A stretch of DNA of 59,140 nucleotides, taken from Lachnospiraceae bacterium. Lineage in GTDB: Bacteria; Bacillota; Clostridia; Lachnospirales; Lachnospiraceae. This document shows, in pieces, positions 27,395-35,992 of this stretch. Position numbers and translations under genes: made by a program. Under the pieces are notes generated by a model. That model had not been told where the DNA came from and did not search any database. It saw nothing but the letters and a program-made list of their open reading frames with translations. Numbering within the stretch: the first letter of the stretch is position 1; each line of letters begins with the position of its first letter. The stretch spans positions 1 to 59,140 of the forward strand of contig JAFLTG010000007.1 in assembly GCA_022510545.1 (NCBI GenBank), given 5' to 3'.

Positions 27395-28933
27395 CTAAAA
27401 CCTCTTTATCTTCTTTGTAGTATTCTTTTCAAACTCCACATCACGCACTTTCAACTTAAATATACGCTTATAAAGTGGTGCAGTCTTGTTATATTCATCT
27501 ATGATATCCTGAAGCTGTGCCTGCACATCCTTGATTTTTTTCTTCTTAACATATTCAAGGTCAGGGAAAATCTCAGCCTCGATGACACCCTCACTGTCAC
27601 GCACAAGAACTTCCTGTATCAAGCGGTTTTCGCCAAGCTTATTTTCAATCTCCTCCGGAGATACGTTTTCTCCGTTTGGTGTTATAATAAGATTTTTCTT
27701 ACGTCCGGTGAGGAAAAGGAAACCGTCTTCATCTATATATCCCAGGTCGCCGGTCTTTAACCAGCCGTCCTCAAGAGTTTCAGCAGTCTCATCCGGCATT
27801 TTATAATAACCCTGCATTACACTGCTGCCTTTTACCCACAACTCCTCATCCACAATCTTAACTTCGCAGTTGGGCATACATTTACCTATTGAGCCCGCTT
27901 TAAAGGCATCATTAGTATTTGTACTTATAACAGGAGCATTTTCAGTCATACCATAACCCTGTAGAATAGTGATTCCATATTTTTTAAACATACTAATATA
28001 TGCAGGATTTAAGTAAGCACCTCCGCTGCAGATTGTATGGAACTGCTTTCCAAATACCTTGGCCTTAATGATCGGAGCCGGTACAAGTGCTGCTTCTTCA
28101 AGTTTTTTTGCAAGTGTCTCCACCATAAGAGGCACCATCAAAATCATATTGGGCTCAAAAAGTTTGATATTCTTGGCAACCCTTAACAGTGAATCATTAA
28201 TGCAAACAATTGCTCCTATGGAAGCTCCCTTTAGTATATCCATGCTAAGGCAATATGCATGATGTACGGGAAGCACACTCATTACAACCATTCCCGGTTC
28301 ATATCCCATATCAAGCGCAGTTGCATTCTCTGCAAGATTCCTGTGTGTAAGCATTACACCCTTGCTTTTTCCTGTTGTGCCGGAGGTAAACATTATGGTA
28401 GCCAAATCTTCCGGGACAGGTACGTACCCTCCTGCAGGGGCAGACTTTTCAATTAATTTCCACATATATTCGGCATTGGCAACCTTACTCTCTGCCTCCA
28501 TAGCTACGATATGTTTCAGTTTCGGGCATTTTTCCGCCGCCATAACTGCCACATCCGCTTTTAACTCATCATATACAAGAGTAGTAACATCTGCCCTGTC
28601 AAGCAGCTCGCACAGGTCCTCCGCGGGGAGATTTGCATCCAACGGCACTGCTACGCTGCCACCGTTTACAATACCATAGTATGCCACAACCCATGAGTAT
28701 GATGTAGCCCCTATAATTGCGATATGTTTTCCCTGTTCTCCCAGCTCTTCAATCGCTGCCTTAAAATGATCAGAGTCTTCTTTAAGCTGACTGTAAGTCT
28801 TTGACTCTATTTTAGTCTCTTTTTTACCGCTTTCATCTGCAACTTTTACCTTGTATCTGAAAGCATCCTGTGTACCATAAGATTCTGCCGCCTTTTCAAG
28901 TAATTCATGTATTGTACTGCGTAATTCAACCAT
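27395..28933 (-). CDS. AMP-dependent acyl ligase
   Basis: 512 residues from ATG at 28933 (AGGAGT 6 bases upstream; the ORF opens 30 bases earlier). Adenylation-superfamily enzyme with FTSGTTGKSKGVMLTHRNL (phosphate loop), GYGMTENAPVIS, KTGDLGYIDEDGFLFLTGR and a C-terminal catalytic Lys region (NTTKKIKRF). It activates a carboxylic acid as AMP ester and loads it on CoA or, given the neighbour, on an acyl carrier protein. The acid is unknown. It is last in a five-gene minus-strand set starting at 32217. Confidence 0.88.
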   Translation of the reverse strand: MVELRSTIHELLEKAAESYGTQDAFRYKVKVADESGKKETKIESKTYSQLKEDSDHFKAAIEELGEQGKHIAIIGATSYSWVVAYYGIVNGGSVAVPLDANLPAEDLCELLDRADVTTLVYDELKADVAVMAAEKCPKLKHIVAMEAESKVANAEYMWKLIEKSAPAGGYVPVPEDLATIMFTSGTTGKSKGVMLTHRNLAENATALDMGYEPGMVVMSVLPVHHAYCLSMDILKGASIGAIVCINDSLLRVAKNIKLFEPNMILMVPLMVETLAKKLEEAALVPAPIIKAKVFGKQFHTICSGGAYLNPAYISMFKKYGITILQGYGMTENAPVISTNTNDAFKAGSIGKCMPNCEVKIVDEELWVKGSSVMQGYYKMPDETAETLEDGWLKTGDLGYIDEDGFLFLTGRKKNLIITPNGENVSPEEIENKLGENRLIQEVLVRDSEGVIEAEIFPDLEYVKKKKIKDVQAQLQDIIDEYNKTAPLYKRIFKLKVRDVEFEKNTTKKIKRF

Positions 28934-29029
28934 GCTTACTCCTATCTGCGTGCTATATACCACGCCATTAAATATAGTTTACATACAATATTCAGGCATC
29001 ATTAAGATGACCTTTGACAATGCTTATAG

Positions 29030-29254
29030 CTACACAAGCGTAGAAAGATAGTCTGCTGCCTCCTGTACTGTACGTATATCAGCAGCCTGCTCCTGATCAA
29101 TCTCAACATCAAGTGCCTCTTCGATTTCACCAAGCATACTCATAAAGTCAAAAGAGGTGAACCCCAGATCCTCCATAAAACGTGATTCGGGCTTTATATT
29201 TTCCTTTTTTACCTCTACGTAATTAACTATAATATCTACCAATTTTTCGTACAT
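29030..29254 (-). CDS. Acyl carrier protein
   Basis: 74 residues from ATG at 29254 (AAGGATGG a few bases upstream; the earlier ATG sits inside that site). Four-helix carrier fold with EDLGFTSFDFMSMLGEIEEAL; the serine after FT is the expected phosphopantetheine site, with FTSFD in place of the usual DSLD. This departure suggests a specialised carrier, not the fatty-acid-synthesis one. It lies between the ligase and condensation-type genes. Confidence 0.88.
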   Translation of the reverse strand: MYEKLVDIIVNYVEVKKENIKPESRFMEDLGFTSFDFMSMLGEIEEALDVEIDQEQAADIRTVQEAADYLSTLV

Positions 29255-29362
29255 ATTTCCCATCCTTTCTTTATTAAATATTCATTCTTTTATAAATATA
29301 AATCTAATTTAAACTTATATGAATCAGCTTTTATTTATAATTATAAAAATATCAACTTCGAA

Positions 29363-30766
29363 CTATACTAAGTCTATAATCTCCCCGATTGTTACATCCG
29401 GGTTTTCTATTCCCGCGAACATAATCTTACAAATGTAATAATAGAAATATTCAAGCTGCTTTTTGCTATATGCCATTATCTGGTGTTCGAAGCTGAAATC
29501 CAGTCCATTGTCCTCAGGTCTATGCATAACGGTAAGATACAATCCGTCCGAATAATAACCGTTACCATATCTCTTGGTCTTGTATTGAATATCACCCAAA
29601 TCTGTCAGCCCTTTATTTCTAAGTGAAGCCGGCTGATATGTGAGTGCTACCGCCTCATAACCAAAACCCGGCGGACATTTATAATACTCTCTTCTGTAAT
29701 CAAGATACTCTACAGGATTGAAGTTTACATAACGAAACACCTCATTCTGTCTGTCCCTGATCTCAAATATACCCTCCAGAAAAGTTTTATTCTCAGGAAT
29801 AATTGTCCTAAACGGGAAGCTGTGTATACGCGTACCACCAGATTTTTTCTCAAGAAGCGTAGCCCTGCGGGCATAAGCAACCATAATAGACACATCATCG
29901 TTATTGTTGAATTTCTGCAGATAAGTACGTATTCCCATCAATAACAGACACTGTAATGAGACATGTTGTTCTTCGCAAAATGCCATGAGCTTCATCGTCG
30001 ACTCCTCTTCCAGATGGAAGATATCTATGGCCGCCTCAAAATGAGCTGTCCCTGTAGGAGCTGCCCTCAAATTGGGATTACCTGTAAAAGCCCTCATTTG
30101 CTCAAGTTTCCCCGGACCTTCTATTCCGTTATATATCGGCTCCGACTCCTCAATAAGCTTGTGGAAATATTCCCTGTCTCTTGCCTGTGCTTTGCTGCCG
30201 CCTTCATATGCCAGATCTTTCTCAAGCTGCTCAATATATGAACGCATTTCAGCCGGATAAGGAATTCCCTCAAATTTGGCATTACAGTACAGCTCTATTA
30301 CGTCTTTCATAAAAGCAACAAGTGACTGTGCGTCAAGGAATCTATGGTCACCCACAATAAACATTCCCTCGTAACCATCCGGCAGTTTGATAATAGTAAC
30401 CTTATTCATTGGCTCATCTTCTTTATCAAAAGGACGTCTGGTCCATAAGGTCATAACAGCATCCGCTTCCTCCATGGACTTTCCTGTAAAATCCACAAAT
30501 TCTATCTCGCGTTCTTCTTTCTCAACAATGTACTGATACCATTTTTCTTCTTTCTTATCGTAAACAAGTCTTGCGCGCATAGATTCGCAACGCTCATATG
30601 CTTTATAGATCGCTTTCCTAAGTTCATCAATATCCAGTTCAAACTCAATTGTCAGAGTGGTGCCAACGTTAAGTATTTCTTTCCCCGGTGAGAACGCCAT
30701 ATAGTAATTATGAAAGTTCTGCCCCACTGTCAATGGATAAGTCTTATAGCCGTTTCTTGTTTTCAT
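29363..30766 (-). CDS. Condensation-fold acyltransferase
   Basis: 467 residues of the chloramphenicol-acetyltransferase/condensation type. The active-site HHxxxDG appears as DHRFLDA (about 158-164), keeping the catalytic His and Asp. The opening YPLTVGQNFHNYYMAFSPG and a C-terminal strand region resemble NRPS condensation and alcohol acyltransferase proteins. It probably joins the ACP-bound acyl group to an amine or alcohol. AAAGGAAG precedes ATG. Acceptor unknown. Confidence 0.8.
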   Translation of the reverse strand: MKTRNGYKTYPLTVGQNFHNYYMAFSPGKEILNVGTTLTIEFELDIDELRKAIYKAYERCESMRARLVYDKKEEKWYQYIVEKEEREIEFVDFTGKSMEEADAVMTLWTRRPFDKEDEPMNKVTIIKLPDGYEGMFIVGDHRFLDAQSLVAFMKDVIELYCNAKFEGIPYPAEMRSYIEQLEKDLAYEGGSKAQARDREYFHKLIEESEPIYNGIEGPGKLEQMRAFTGNPNLRAAPTGTAHFEAAIDIFHLEEESTMKLMAFCEEQHVSLQCLLLMGIRTYLQKFNNNDDVSIMVAYARRATLLEKKSGGTRIHSFPFRTIIPENKTFLEGIFEIRDRQNEVFRYVNFNPVEYLDYRREYYKCPPGFGYEAVALTYQPASLRNKGLTDLGDIQYKTKRYGNGYYSDGLYLTVMHRPEDNGLDFSFEHQIMAYSKKQLEYFYYYICKIMFAGIENPDVTIGEIIDLV

Positions 30767-30782
30767 ATTGCATTTCTTCCTT

Positions 30783-31736
30783 TCACATTATTTCTTCTGC
30801 AAATTCCGTCAATGCTTTTTCGTATGCTTCCATGTCCTTATAGTAACTTTCTGCATGCGCCGCTCCCTCGACTATAAGTATACGTTTGGGTGAAGCACAG
30901 TTGTCATAGAGTTCCTGACACATACTGCATGGTACAAACGTATCCGCTGACCCGTGTATGAAAAGTATAGGGACCTTTGCCTTTTGCACCTCAATTTTGG
31001 CATTGCACTCATCCATTCCATAACCTGCCAATCTTTTGTTAATCAAATCCGCCCCCGGTATTGCAGGAAATGCCGGCAAATGGTACATGTCATTCAACAC
31101 ATGCGTAAATACCTCCTTGGGGGAAGTAAATCCACAGTCAGATACAATACCTTTTACATTGTCAGGCAGCTCTAAACCACTAGCCATCAGTACCGTGGCG
31201 CCTCCCATGGATGTTCCATAGAGCATTATCTTAACATCTTCTCCACATTCCTCTACCGCCCAGTCAATCCATTCAAGGGCATCCTTCCTGTCCAGACAGC
31301 CAAAACCTATGTACTCTCCCTCGCTTTCGCCATGTGCTCTGGCATCCGGCAAAAGCATAGCATAACCACGTTTCAGAAAATAATCGGCTATTGCCATATG
31401 ATTGCTGAGGCCTTCTCCGGTATATCCGTGAAAACAGATAACCAGTTTGTTCGAATCCTTTTTAATAGCAGGAAAGTATGTAGCATGGAGCTTCAGTCCA
31501 TCATAAGACGTAATATATACATCCCTGTGTTCCTGCGCCAAAGCATATTCTTTTCTTTCTTCCATAAGCGGAAAATACTGTTCCCAGTCAGTGCCGGACA
31601 TTTTCGTGGTCCGTTCCGTATCGGCATGTCCACGTTTCATAGTCCGGTTATAAAAATACACTGTTTCCCCTATTCCTGCTGCTGCCACAATACCTGCTGC
31701 CGCTGCAAGTCTCTTGAATACCTTCTTTGCCTTCAT
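30783..31736 (-). CDS. Membrane-anchored alpha/beta hydrolase
   Basis: 317 residues. An N-terminal helix (about 7-28) anchors the protein, then an alpha/beta hydrolase with oxyanion region CFHGYTGEG, nucleophile elbow YGTSMGGAT (Ser), later Asp in FIHGSADTFVP and His in EGAAHAESYYK. Possible thioesterase, esterase or acyltransferase. It is 16 bases upstream of the condensation-type gene, so a release or editing role in that pathway is likely. GGAGAG precedes ATG. Confidence 0.82.
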   Translation of the reverse strand: MKAKKVFKRLAAAAGIVAAAGIGETVYFYNRTMKRGHADTERTTKMSGTDWEQYFPLMEERKEYALAQEHRDVYITSYDGLKLHATYFPAIKKDSNKLVICFHGYTGEGLSNHMAIADYFLKRGYAMLLPDARAHGESEGEYIGFGCLDRKDALEWIDWAVEECGEDVKIMLYGTSMGGATVLMASGLELPDNVKGIVSDCGFTSPKEVFTHVLNDMYHLPAFPAIPGADLINKRLAGYGMDECNAKIEVQKAKVPILFIHGSADTFVPCSMCQELYDNCASPKRILIVEGAAHAESYYKDMEAYEKALTEFAEEIM

Positions 31737-31773
31737 TAGAATTCTCTCCGTTTTCTTTACTTATTTGGGATTA

Positions 31774-32217
31774 TTATTTACTTTTTTTACTTTCTTTCTC
31801 AGCCGTCTTCTTTGCAACAGTCTTGGCTACTTTTTTTACCACTTTATCCGCTGCTTTTTTGGCAGCGCTCTTTTCCTTTAACTCACCCTGCTTTGCTTCA
31901 ATAATTTCTTTTAATCGAAGCGCCTTGTCAATATTTCCTTCAACCCTCAGTTTCTGCTCCGTAAAAGCTGCAACCGGATCCTTTTTTCCATCCGCAATTT
32001 TCATAAGCACATCCGGTGCGCAGATAAAAATCGCATCTCTGTCATAGTATTCATAAGGCTCTACATGAAGCTCACCGTCTTTTACCTCCACATAAAAAAT
32101 ACCGCCGGCTTCTGCATCTTCAATATTAAACTGAAAAGCCAGATGCTCATGAATATCACTAACATCAGCCCCCATAAATTTACCTTTAATCTCATTAAAC
32201 ATTTCTTCGTAAGTCAT
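31774..32217 (-). CDS. SCP2 sterol-carrier-like lipid-binding protein
   Basis: 147 residues from ATG at 32217 (AGGAGGG 6 bases upstream; the ORF opens 24 bases earlier). The SCP2 fold spans about 1-100 (FNIEDAEAGGIFYVEVKDG, YDRDAIFICAPDVLMKIADG). The last 40 residues are Lys/Ala-rich (KKAADKVVKKVAKTVAKK), a likely membrane- or nucleic-acid-binding tail. SCP2 domains hold fatty acyl or other lipid molecules. First gene of the five-gene acyl set. Confidence 0.82.
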   Translation of the reverse strand: MTYEEMFNEIKGKFMGADVSDIHEHLAFQFNIEDAEAGGIFYVEVKDGELHVEPYEYYDRDAIFICAPDVLMKIADGKKDPVAAFTEQKLRVEGNIDKALRLKEIIEAKQGELKEKSAAKKAADKVVKKVAKTVAKKTAEKESKKSK

Positions 32218-32265
32218 GATTACCCTCCTAATTTTCCGCATAAATGAACGCTTCTCTTAAGAATA

Positions 32266-32295
32266 ACAATATCATACTATTGAACTGCGGGTCAA
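32266..32295 (-). promoter_or_regulatory. Candidate promoter of the acyl gene set
   Basis: TTGACC (32295-32290) and TATTGT (32271-32266) with an 18-base spacer and a TGA just before the -10 box (extended -10). It lies about 50 bases upstream of the SCP2 start. Confidence 0.45.
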
Positions 32296-32342
32296 TTATT
32301 TTTTCCATATTTTGTAATGATATTTCGCAGTTTATGAGAGCA

Positions 32343-32371
32343 TTGACATAAATTATAAAAGAGGATAGAAT
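32343..32371 (+). promoter_or_regulatory. Promoter of the MATE gene
   Basis: TTGACA (32343-32348), a 17-base spacer and TAGAAT (32366-32371) stand 39 bases before the MATE start, a near-consensus sigma-A promoter. Confidence 0.75.
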
Positions 32372-32409
32372 GCAGAATGAGTATTGCATAGGGAAACGCG
32401 GATGGTATT

Positions 32410-33792
32410 ATGAAAAAGAGTAAATTTATTGGCGATAAACAGTTTTATAAAATGGTACTTGCTGTTGCAATACCGATTATGCTCCAGAACGGAATTACCA
32501 ATTTCGTAGGACTTCTTGATAATATAATGATAGGGCGTATCGGCACGGAACAAATGTCCGGGGCTGCTATTGTTAATCAGCTGATTTTTGTATACAACCT
32601 TTGTATATTCGGAGGCGTATCCGGGGCAGGCATTTTTACGGCACAATATTACGGACAAAAAGATACGGAAGGTATACGTAATACTTTCCGATTTAAGTTA
32701 TGGCTGTCATTAATAATTACTATCGCTACGATTATTCTTTTTATTTTATCGGGCTCGTCTTTGATCAGAATGTATCTGGAGGGAGACCCCCAAAGCACAC
32801 AAGCCGTTACAACTCTTATGTATGGCAGACAGTATATGCTGATCATGCTTACAGGCCTTCCGGCATTTATGCTGGCGCAGGCTTATTCAAGTACACTGCG
32901 CGAATGCGGCGAAACCGTACTTCCGATGAAGGCAGGCATAATATCAGTCTTAGTTAACCTGCTATTTAATTATTTACTTATATATGGAAAATTCGGCTTC
33001 CCGGTACTTGGCGTACGAGGTGCCGCTATTGCGACTGCAATTTCACGATATGTCGAAGTCTTAATTATTGTTATCTGGGCACATCACCACAAAGAGCAGA
33101 ATCCTTTTGTAGACAAATTATACAGCACTCTGAAAATACCTATGTATCTCACTAAAAAGATAGTGATAAAAGGAACTCCTTTATTAATAAATGAGACCTT
33201 GTGGGCATCAGGTATGGCGATGCTATCCCAGTGCTATTCCGTGCGAGGCTTAAATGTTGTGGCCGGACTCAATATTTCCAATACTATCAACAATTTGTTT
33301 AGTATTTCGTTTGTGTCTCTGGGAAGCTCGGTAGCAATTATAGTCGGGCAGTTATTAGGTGCCGGAAAAATGGAAGAGGCTAAGGATACCGCTAATAAAC
33401 TGATTGCGTTTTCTGTAGCACTCTGCAGCGGTCTTGCAGTTATTATGCTGCTTTTGTCCCCGCTCTTTCCTTTGCTTTATAATACCAATGAGGAAGCCAG
33501 ACAATTCGCTAAATATTTTATAATTATAACTGCTATATTTATGCCGCAGAATGCGTTCTTAAATGCGGCGTATTTTACACTCCGTTCAGGTGGCAAGACT
33601 GTTATTACTTTTCTGTTTGACAGCGTGTTTATCTGGTGTGTCAATGTCACTATTGCGTTTACTTTAAGCCGGTTTACCACACTGCCGGTTATTGTGATTT
33701 ATACGATGGTGCAGTTTGGGGATATGATTAAATGCATCATTGGATTTGTACTGGTGAAGAAAGGGGTTTGGATACAGAATATTGTGTCATAG
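32410..33792 (+). CDS. MATE-family efflux transporter
   Basis: 460 residues with about twelve membrane helices in two repeats. The first helix region has AVAIPIMLQNGITNFVGLLDNIMIGRIG, typical of the NorM/DinF-like group. It exports cationic drugs or metabolites using a sodium or proton gradient. GGATGG is 7 bases upstream of ATG, and a good promoter precedes it. One of few plus-strand genes; substrate unknown. Confidence 0.9.
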   Translation: MKKSKFIGDKQFYKMVLAVAIPIMLQNGITNFVGLLDNIMIGRIGTEQMSGAAIVNQLIFVYNLCIFGGVSGAGIFTAQYYGQKDTEGIRNTFRFKLWLSLIITIATIILFILSGSSLIRMYLEGDPQSTQAVTTLMYGRQYMLIMLTGLPAFMLAQAYSSTLRECGETVLPMKAGIISVLVNLLFNYLLIYGKFGFPVLGVRGAAIATAISRYVEVLIIVIWAHHHKEQNPFVDKLYSTLKIPMYLTKKIVIKGTPLLINETLWASGMAMLSQCYSVRGLNVVAGLNISNTINNLFSISFVSLGSSVAIIVGQLLGAGKMEEAKDTANKLIAFSVALCSGLAVIMLLLSPLFPLLYNTNEEARQFAKYFIIITAIFMPQNAFLNAAYFTLRSGGKTVITFLFDSVFIWCVNVTIAFTLSRFTTLPVIVIYTMVQFGDMIKCIIGFVLVKKGVWIQNIVS

Positions 33793-33894
33793 CAAATTCC
33801 TATAATGAAAAATTAATATATTTTTATTAAATTAATTATAAAAATTATTAAAATCAGTAGATTTTTCATAATAATTGTGTATAAAATAAAGTTA

Positions 33895-34038
33895 GAGGTA
33901 TATGTTACCTCTACAATTGTTCTTTCACACTTGCATAAGTGTTTTTTGGCCGACGAGGCCACACAAGAAAGGATAATTTGACCGACGAGGTCTCTCTGGT
34001 TATCCAGAGTAGGGTATGGTTAGCGCCGTACCCTTTTT
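33895..34038 (+). ncRNA. Unidentified structured RNA with intrinsic terminator
   Basis: Five hairpins in a row on the plus strand, with no ORF. GAGGTA/TACCTC (33895-33911). ACACTT/AAGTGT with a GCAT loop and six T (33927-33947). TGGCC-GACGA-GGCCA (33947-33961). GACC-GACGA-GGTC (33980-33992). CTCTGG-TTAT-CCAGAG (33994-34009). Then AGGGTATGG/CCGTACCCT and five T (34011-34038), a clear terminator. Two hairpins present the same loop, GACGA, on different stems with compensating changes, which argues for a functional RNA. It may be a separate sRNA or a 3' region of the MATE mRNA. I do not recognise the family. Confidence 0.6.
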
Positions 34039-34039
34039 A

Positions 34040-34566
34040 ACTTTATGCATCATGCAATTCCTAATACATTAAAAACCGCATAAATAGTAGTTTCTAATTG
34101 TTCTCTTAAATATGCGATATTTAATGCGTCGAACTTATTTGGCACGCATTTAGAGAAAAAGCAATATTTTTCTCAGAAATGACACTTGCTGGAACATAAA
34201 TTATGCCTAATGCGGAATATATTTCATATATCTTGGCACGGTCATTGAATCTACCGATTTTATCAAACCATCAGCCAAGGTATAATTAATATTTCTTGAA
34301 CATTTTACCTTTTCTGATTTATCCAAGCCAAAAATCTGACTGATATCAGCATTGGTAATTGATCCAAAATTGACATATGTCAAACATGTCTGCAAGTAAC
34401 AGGTTCTAATTCGATCTTCTTTTGATGTCAAATTAAACGGAAGCTTCGCGAACAAAATAACTTTAGGAAATTAATTTGCTTGATTTTCAATCTTAGGCAC
34501 TGCCATCGTATTTCTCTTTGTTTCATCAATAATCTTATCATATCCACTGTCAAATACTGAAGAATA
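34040..34566. other. Gene-debris spacer at the left edge of the island
   Basis: Holds no intact gene. On the minus strand there are short coding-looking tails: about 34059-34177 (NKFDALNIAYLREQLETT, ending in a stop, no start), the 82-codon fragment at 34207-34455, and an open stretch just after the vsr stop (34475-34566). A GAGAAAAA/TTTTTCTC hairpin lies at 34153-34174. Probably remains of earlier insertions. Confidence 0.45.
34207..34455 (-). pseudogene. C-terminal fragment of an AlbA_2-type ATP-binding regulator
   Basis: 82 residues that resemble the extreme C-terminus of putative DNA-binding/ATP-binding proteins of the AlbA_2 (Schlafen-like, formerly RecG-like) family: FAKLPFNLTSKEDRIRTCY, then a winged-helix part with TNADISQIFGLD and the closing PRYMKYIP. 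These proteins are normally 400-500 residues, and the N-terminal part is missing. Upstream sequence in this frame does not continue the fold. Likely a decayed remnant; possible expression cannot be excluded. Confidence 0.5.
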
Positions 34567-35013
34567 TTATTCCAAATCTAAATCATCCATTACAATATCC
34601 TGAATAGTCTCTTCTATGACTTTTACGCATTCATCCGTTTTCTTCTTTATATCATCACCCCAAAATCGAATAACAGTCCATCCTTCAAATAATAATCGCT
34701 TATTTATTTCATCATCCCGTTCTCTATTACGTGATATCTTGCTTATCCAAAATTCACTGTTATTACTCTTGTCCAGTCTTGGTTTTAATATCTCCCAGTC
34801 CTTTCCATGAAAAAATTCTCCATCACAAAAAATAGCTATCTTATATTTTGTAAAAACAATATCCGGACTCCCTGGAAGTTTTTTATAGTTCTTGCGATAC
34901 CTATAACCTTTTTTCCATAAAGCTCGTCTTAAAATCACTTCTATTTTTGTATCTTTAGCACGTATATTTTTCATGTTTTTATGCCGTTGTTCCTTAGTTA
35001 AAACATCTGTCAT
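34567..35013 (-). CDS. vsr: Very short patch repair endonuclease
   Basis: 148 residues, the family's usual size. Visible are NIRAKDTKIEVILRRALW, catalytic Asp in LPGSPDIVF, the FCDGEFFHGKDW segment and IKRNRERDD-like WISKISRNRERDD. Vsr nicks beside T in T:G mismatches made when 5-methylcytosine deaminates, so it protects methylated sites. It closes the ten-gene island, consistent with the two cytosine-5 methyltransferases upstream. It is 14 bases from the XRE gene. Confidence 0.93.
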   Translation of the reverse strand: MTDVLTKEQRHKNMKNIRAKDTKIEVILRRALWKKGYRYRKNYKKLPGSPDIVFTKYKIAIFCDGEFFHGKDWEILKPRLDKSNNSEFWISKISRNRERDDEINKRLLFEGWTVIRFWGDDIKKKTDECVKVIEETIQDIVMDDLDLE

Positions 35014-35027
35014 ATCTAATCGCCTTC

Positions 35028-35237
35028 TTAAACAGTATCACCATCATCTAATACAAAATTTCTCTCAAATGTAACCCCTACTGCATTAGCAATACTTTCC
35101 AATTCAGCCACGGTGAAACTTTCCCTCTTCAATTTTGCATTGAAATTCTGAGGTGTGGTTCCCAAACGCCTTGCCAATTCTGCCAAACTTATTTTTTGTC
35201 TAACACATAATACTTTTATCTGTTCAGATATTGTCAT
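35028..35237 (-). CDS. XRE-family regulator (controller-like)
   Basis: 69 residues, a single Cro/C1 helix-turn-helix: ISLAELARRLGTTPQNFNAKL, and a second half with LESIANAVGVTFERNFVL. The size fits restriction-modification C proteins, which time endonuclease expression. AGGAGG precedes ATG. It starts 2 bases past the HNH gene end, so it shares its message. Confidence 0.85.
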   Translation of the reverse strand: MTISEQIKVLCVRQKISLAELARRLGTTPQNFNAKLKRESFTVAELESIANAVGVTFERNFVLDDGDTV

Positions 35238-35239
35238 AC

Positions 35240-35992
35240 CTACTCCTCCTTACCATGTGTCAGATGTAAATCTAATACAATTTTATCAATATTACCATTC
35301 GGATATATGTACTGCAATTTATCATAATTAAACTCCGGATTTAGCGCATGAACTAAACTATGATGATTAGGACACAAGATAAGAAGATTATCTGATGAAT
35401 TATCAACACTTTTCGAAAAATATTTTATATGATGAGCCTCTGCAATATTTGCACCGTACTTCTCTCCAATATTTCTTCCGCATATTTGACACCTATACGC
35501 ATATAATCGCTTTAACATATCCACTTTTTTCTTAGAATATGTACGTTCTATCACTGTTTTCACTGCCTTATTTAATGAAGCAGTATCATCATCAAAATTA
35601 AGATACGTCTCTATATCATATTCAGAAACGCCTTCTCCATAAACTTCTAAATCCATTTCTTGCGTCTCTTCCATCTTTCCATCAAGAATCATTTTTATAA
35701 GCTCTGTAATTTCCCCAAAACTCATCACATTCCACTGCTTATACATTTCGGTTACAGCAGCTGTAGGCTTTCTCTTATGGTATCCAACTCTGCCATTATC
35801 AAAAAATACATCAAATTCGTCACGTCTTTGCTTTATATAAGCATTAGGAATAACACCTGGTCCCGTAATACGTATTGATAAATCTTCCATAGCTTTTGAA
35901 ACCGGCCCGTCATATCCCAATTCTCTAAAGGCCTCTTCATTGTACTTTGAAATATAAAATGCAACTAACGATTTTTTCTGATTATCTGTCAT
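35240..35992 (-). CDS. HNH restriction-type endonuclease
   Basis: 250 residues. The C-terminal HNH nuclease (about 168-218) has the zinc pair CQICG, the catalytic EAHHIKYF and NLLILCPNHHSLVHA. The first 165 residues have no family I recognise and may recognise DNA. The start overlaps the stop of the upstream methyltransferase as ATGA, a mark of translational coupling. Most likely the cutting partner of that methyltransferase, though McrA-like action on modified DNA is an alternative. Confidence 0.85.
   Translation of the reverse strand: MTDNQKKSLVAFYISKYNEEAFRELGYDGPVSKAMEDLSIRITGPGVIPNAYIKQRRDEFDVFFDNGRVGYHKRKPTAAVTEMYKQWNVMSFGEITELIKMILDGKMEETQEMDLEVYGEGVSEYDIETYLNFDDDTASLNKAVKTVIERTYSKKKVDMLKRLYAYRCQICGRNIGEKYGANIAEAHHIKYFSKSVDNSSDNLLILCPNHHSLVHALNPEFNYDKLQYIYPNGNIDKIVLDLHLTHGKEE

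Noticed and set aside
27575-27598. TGACA...TGTCA near the AMP-ligase gene end
   Set aside because: Seven bases separate the arms; not an exact match.
33947-33992. Possible hammerhead ribozyme in the GACGAGG repeats
   Set aside because: CTGATGA and GAAA core elements are not present in the needed order; the two hairpins stand alone.
33895-34038. Retron or CRISPR-associated RNA
   Set aside because: No reverse transcriptase, Cas gene or regular repeat-spacer series nearby.
34370-34383. TTGACATATGTCAA palindrome
   Set aside because: The spacing between TGACA and TGTCA is two bases, not four, and it stands in debris; not counted with the dispersed motif.
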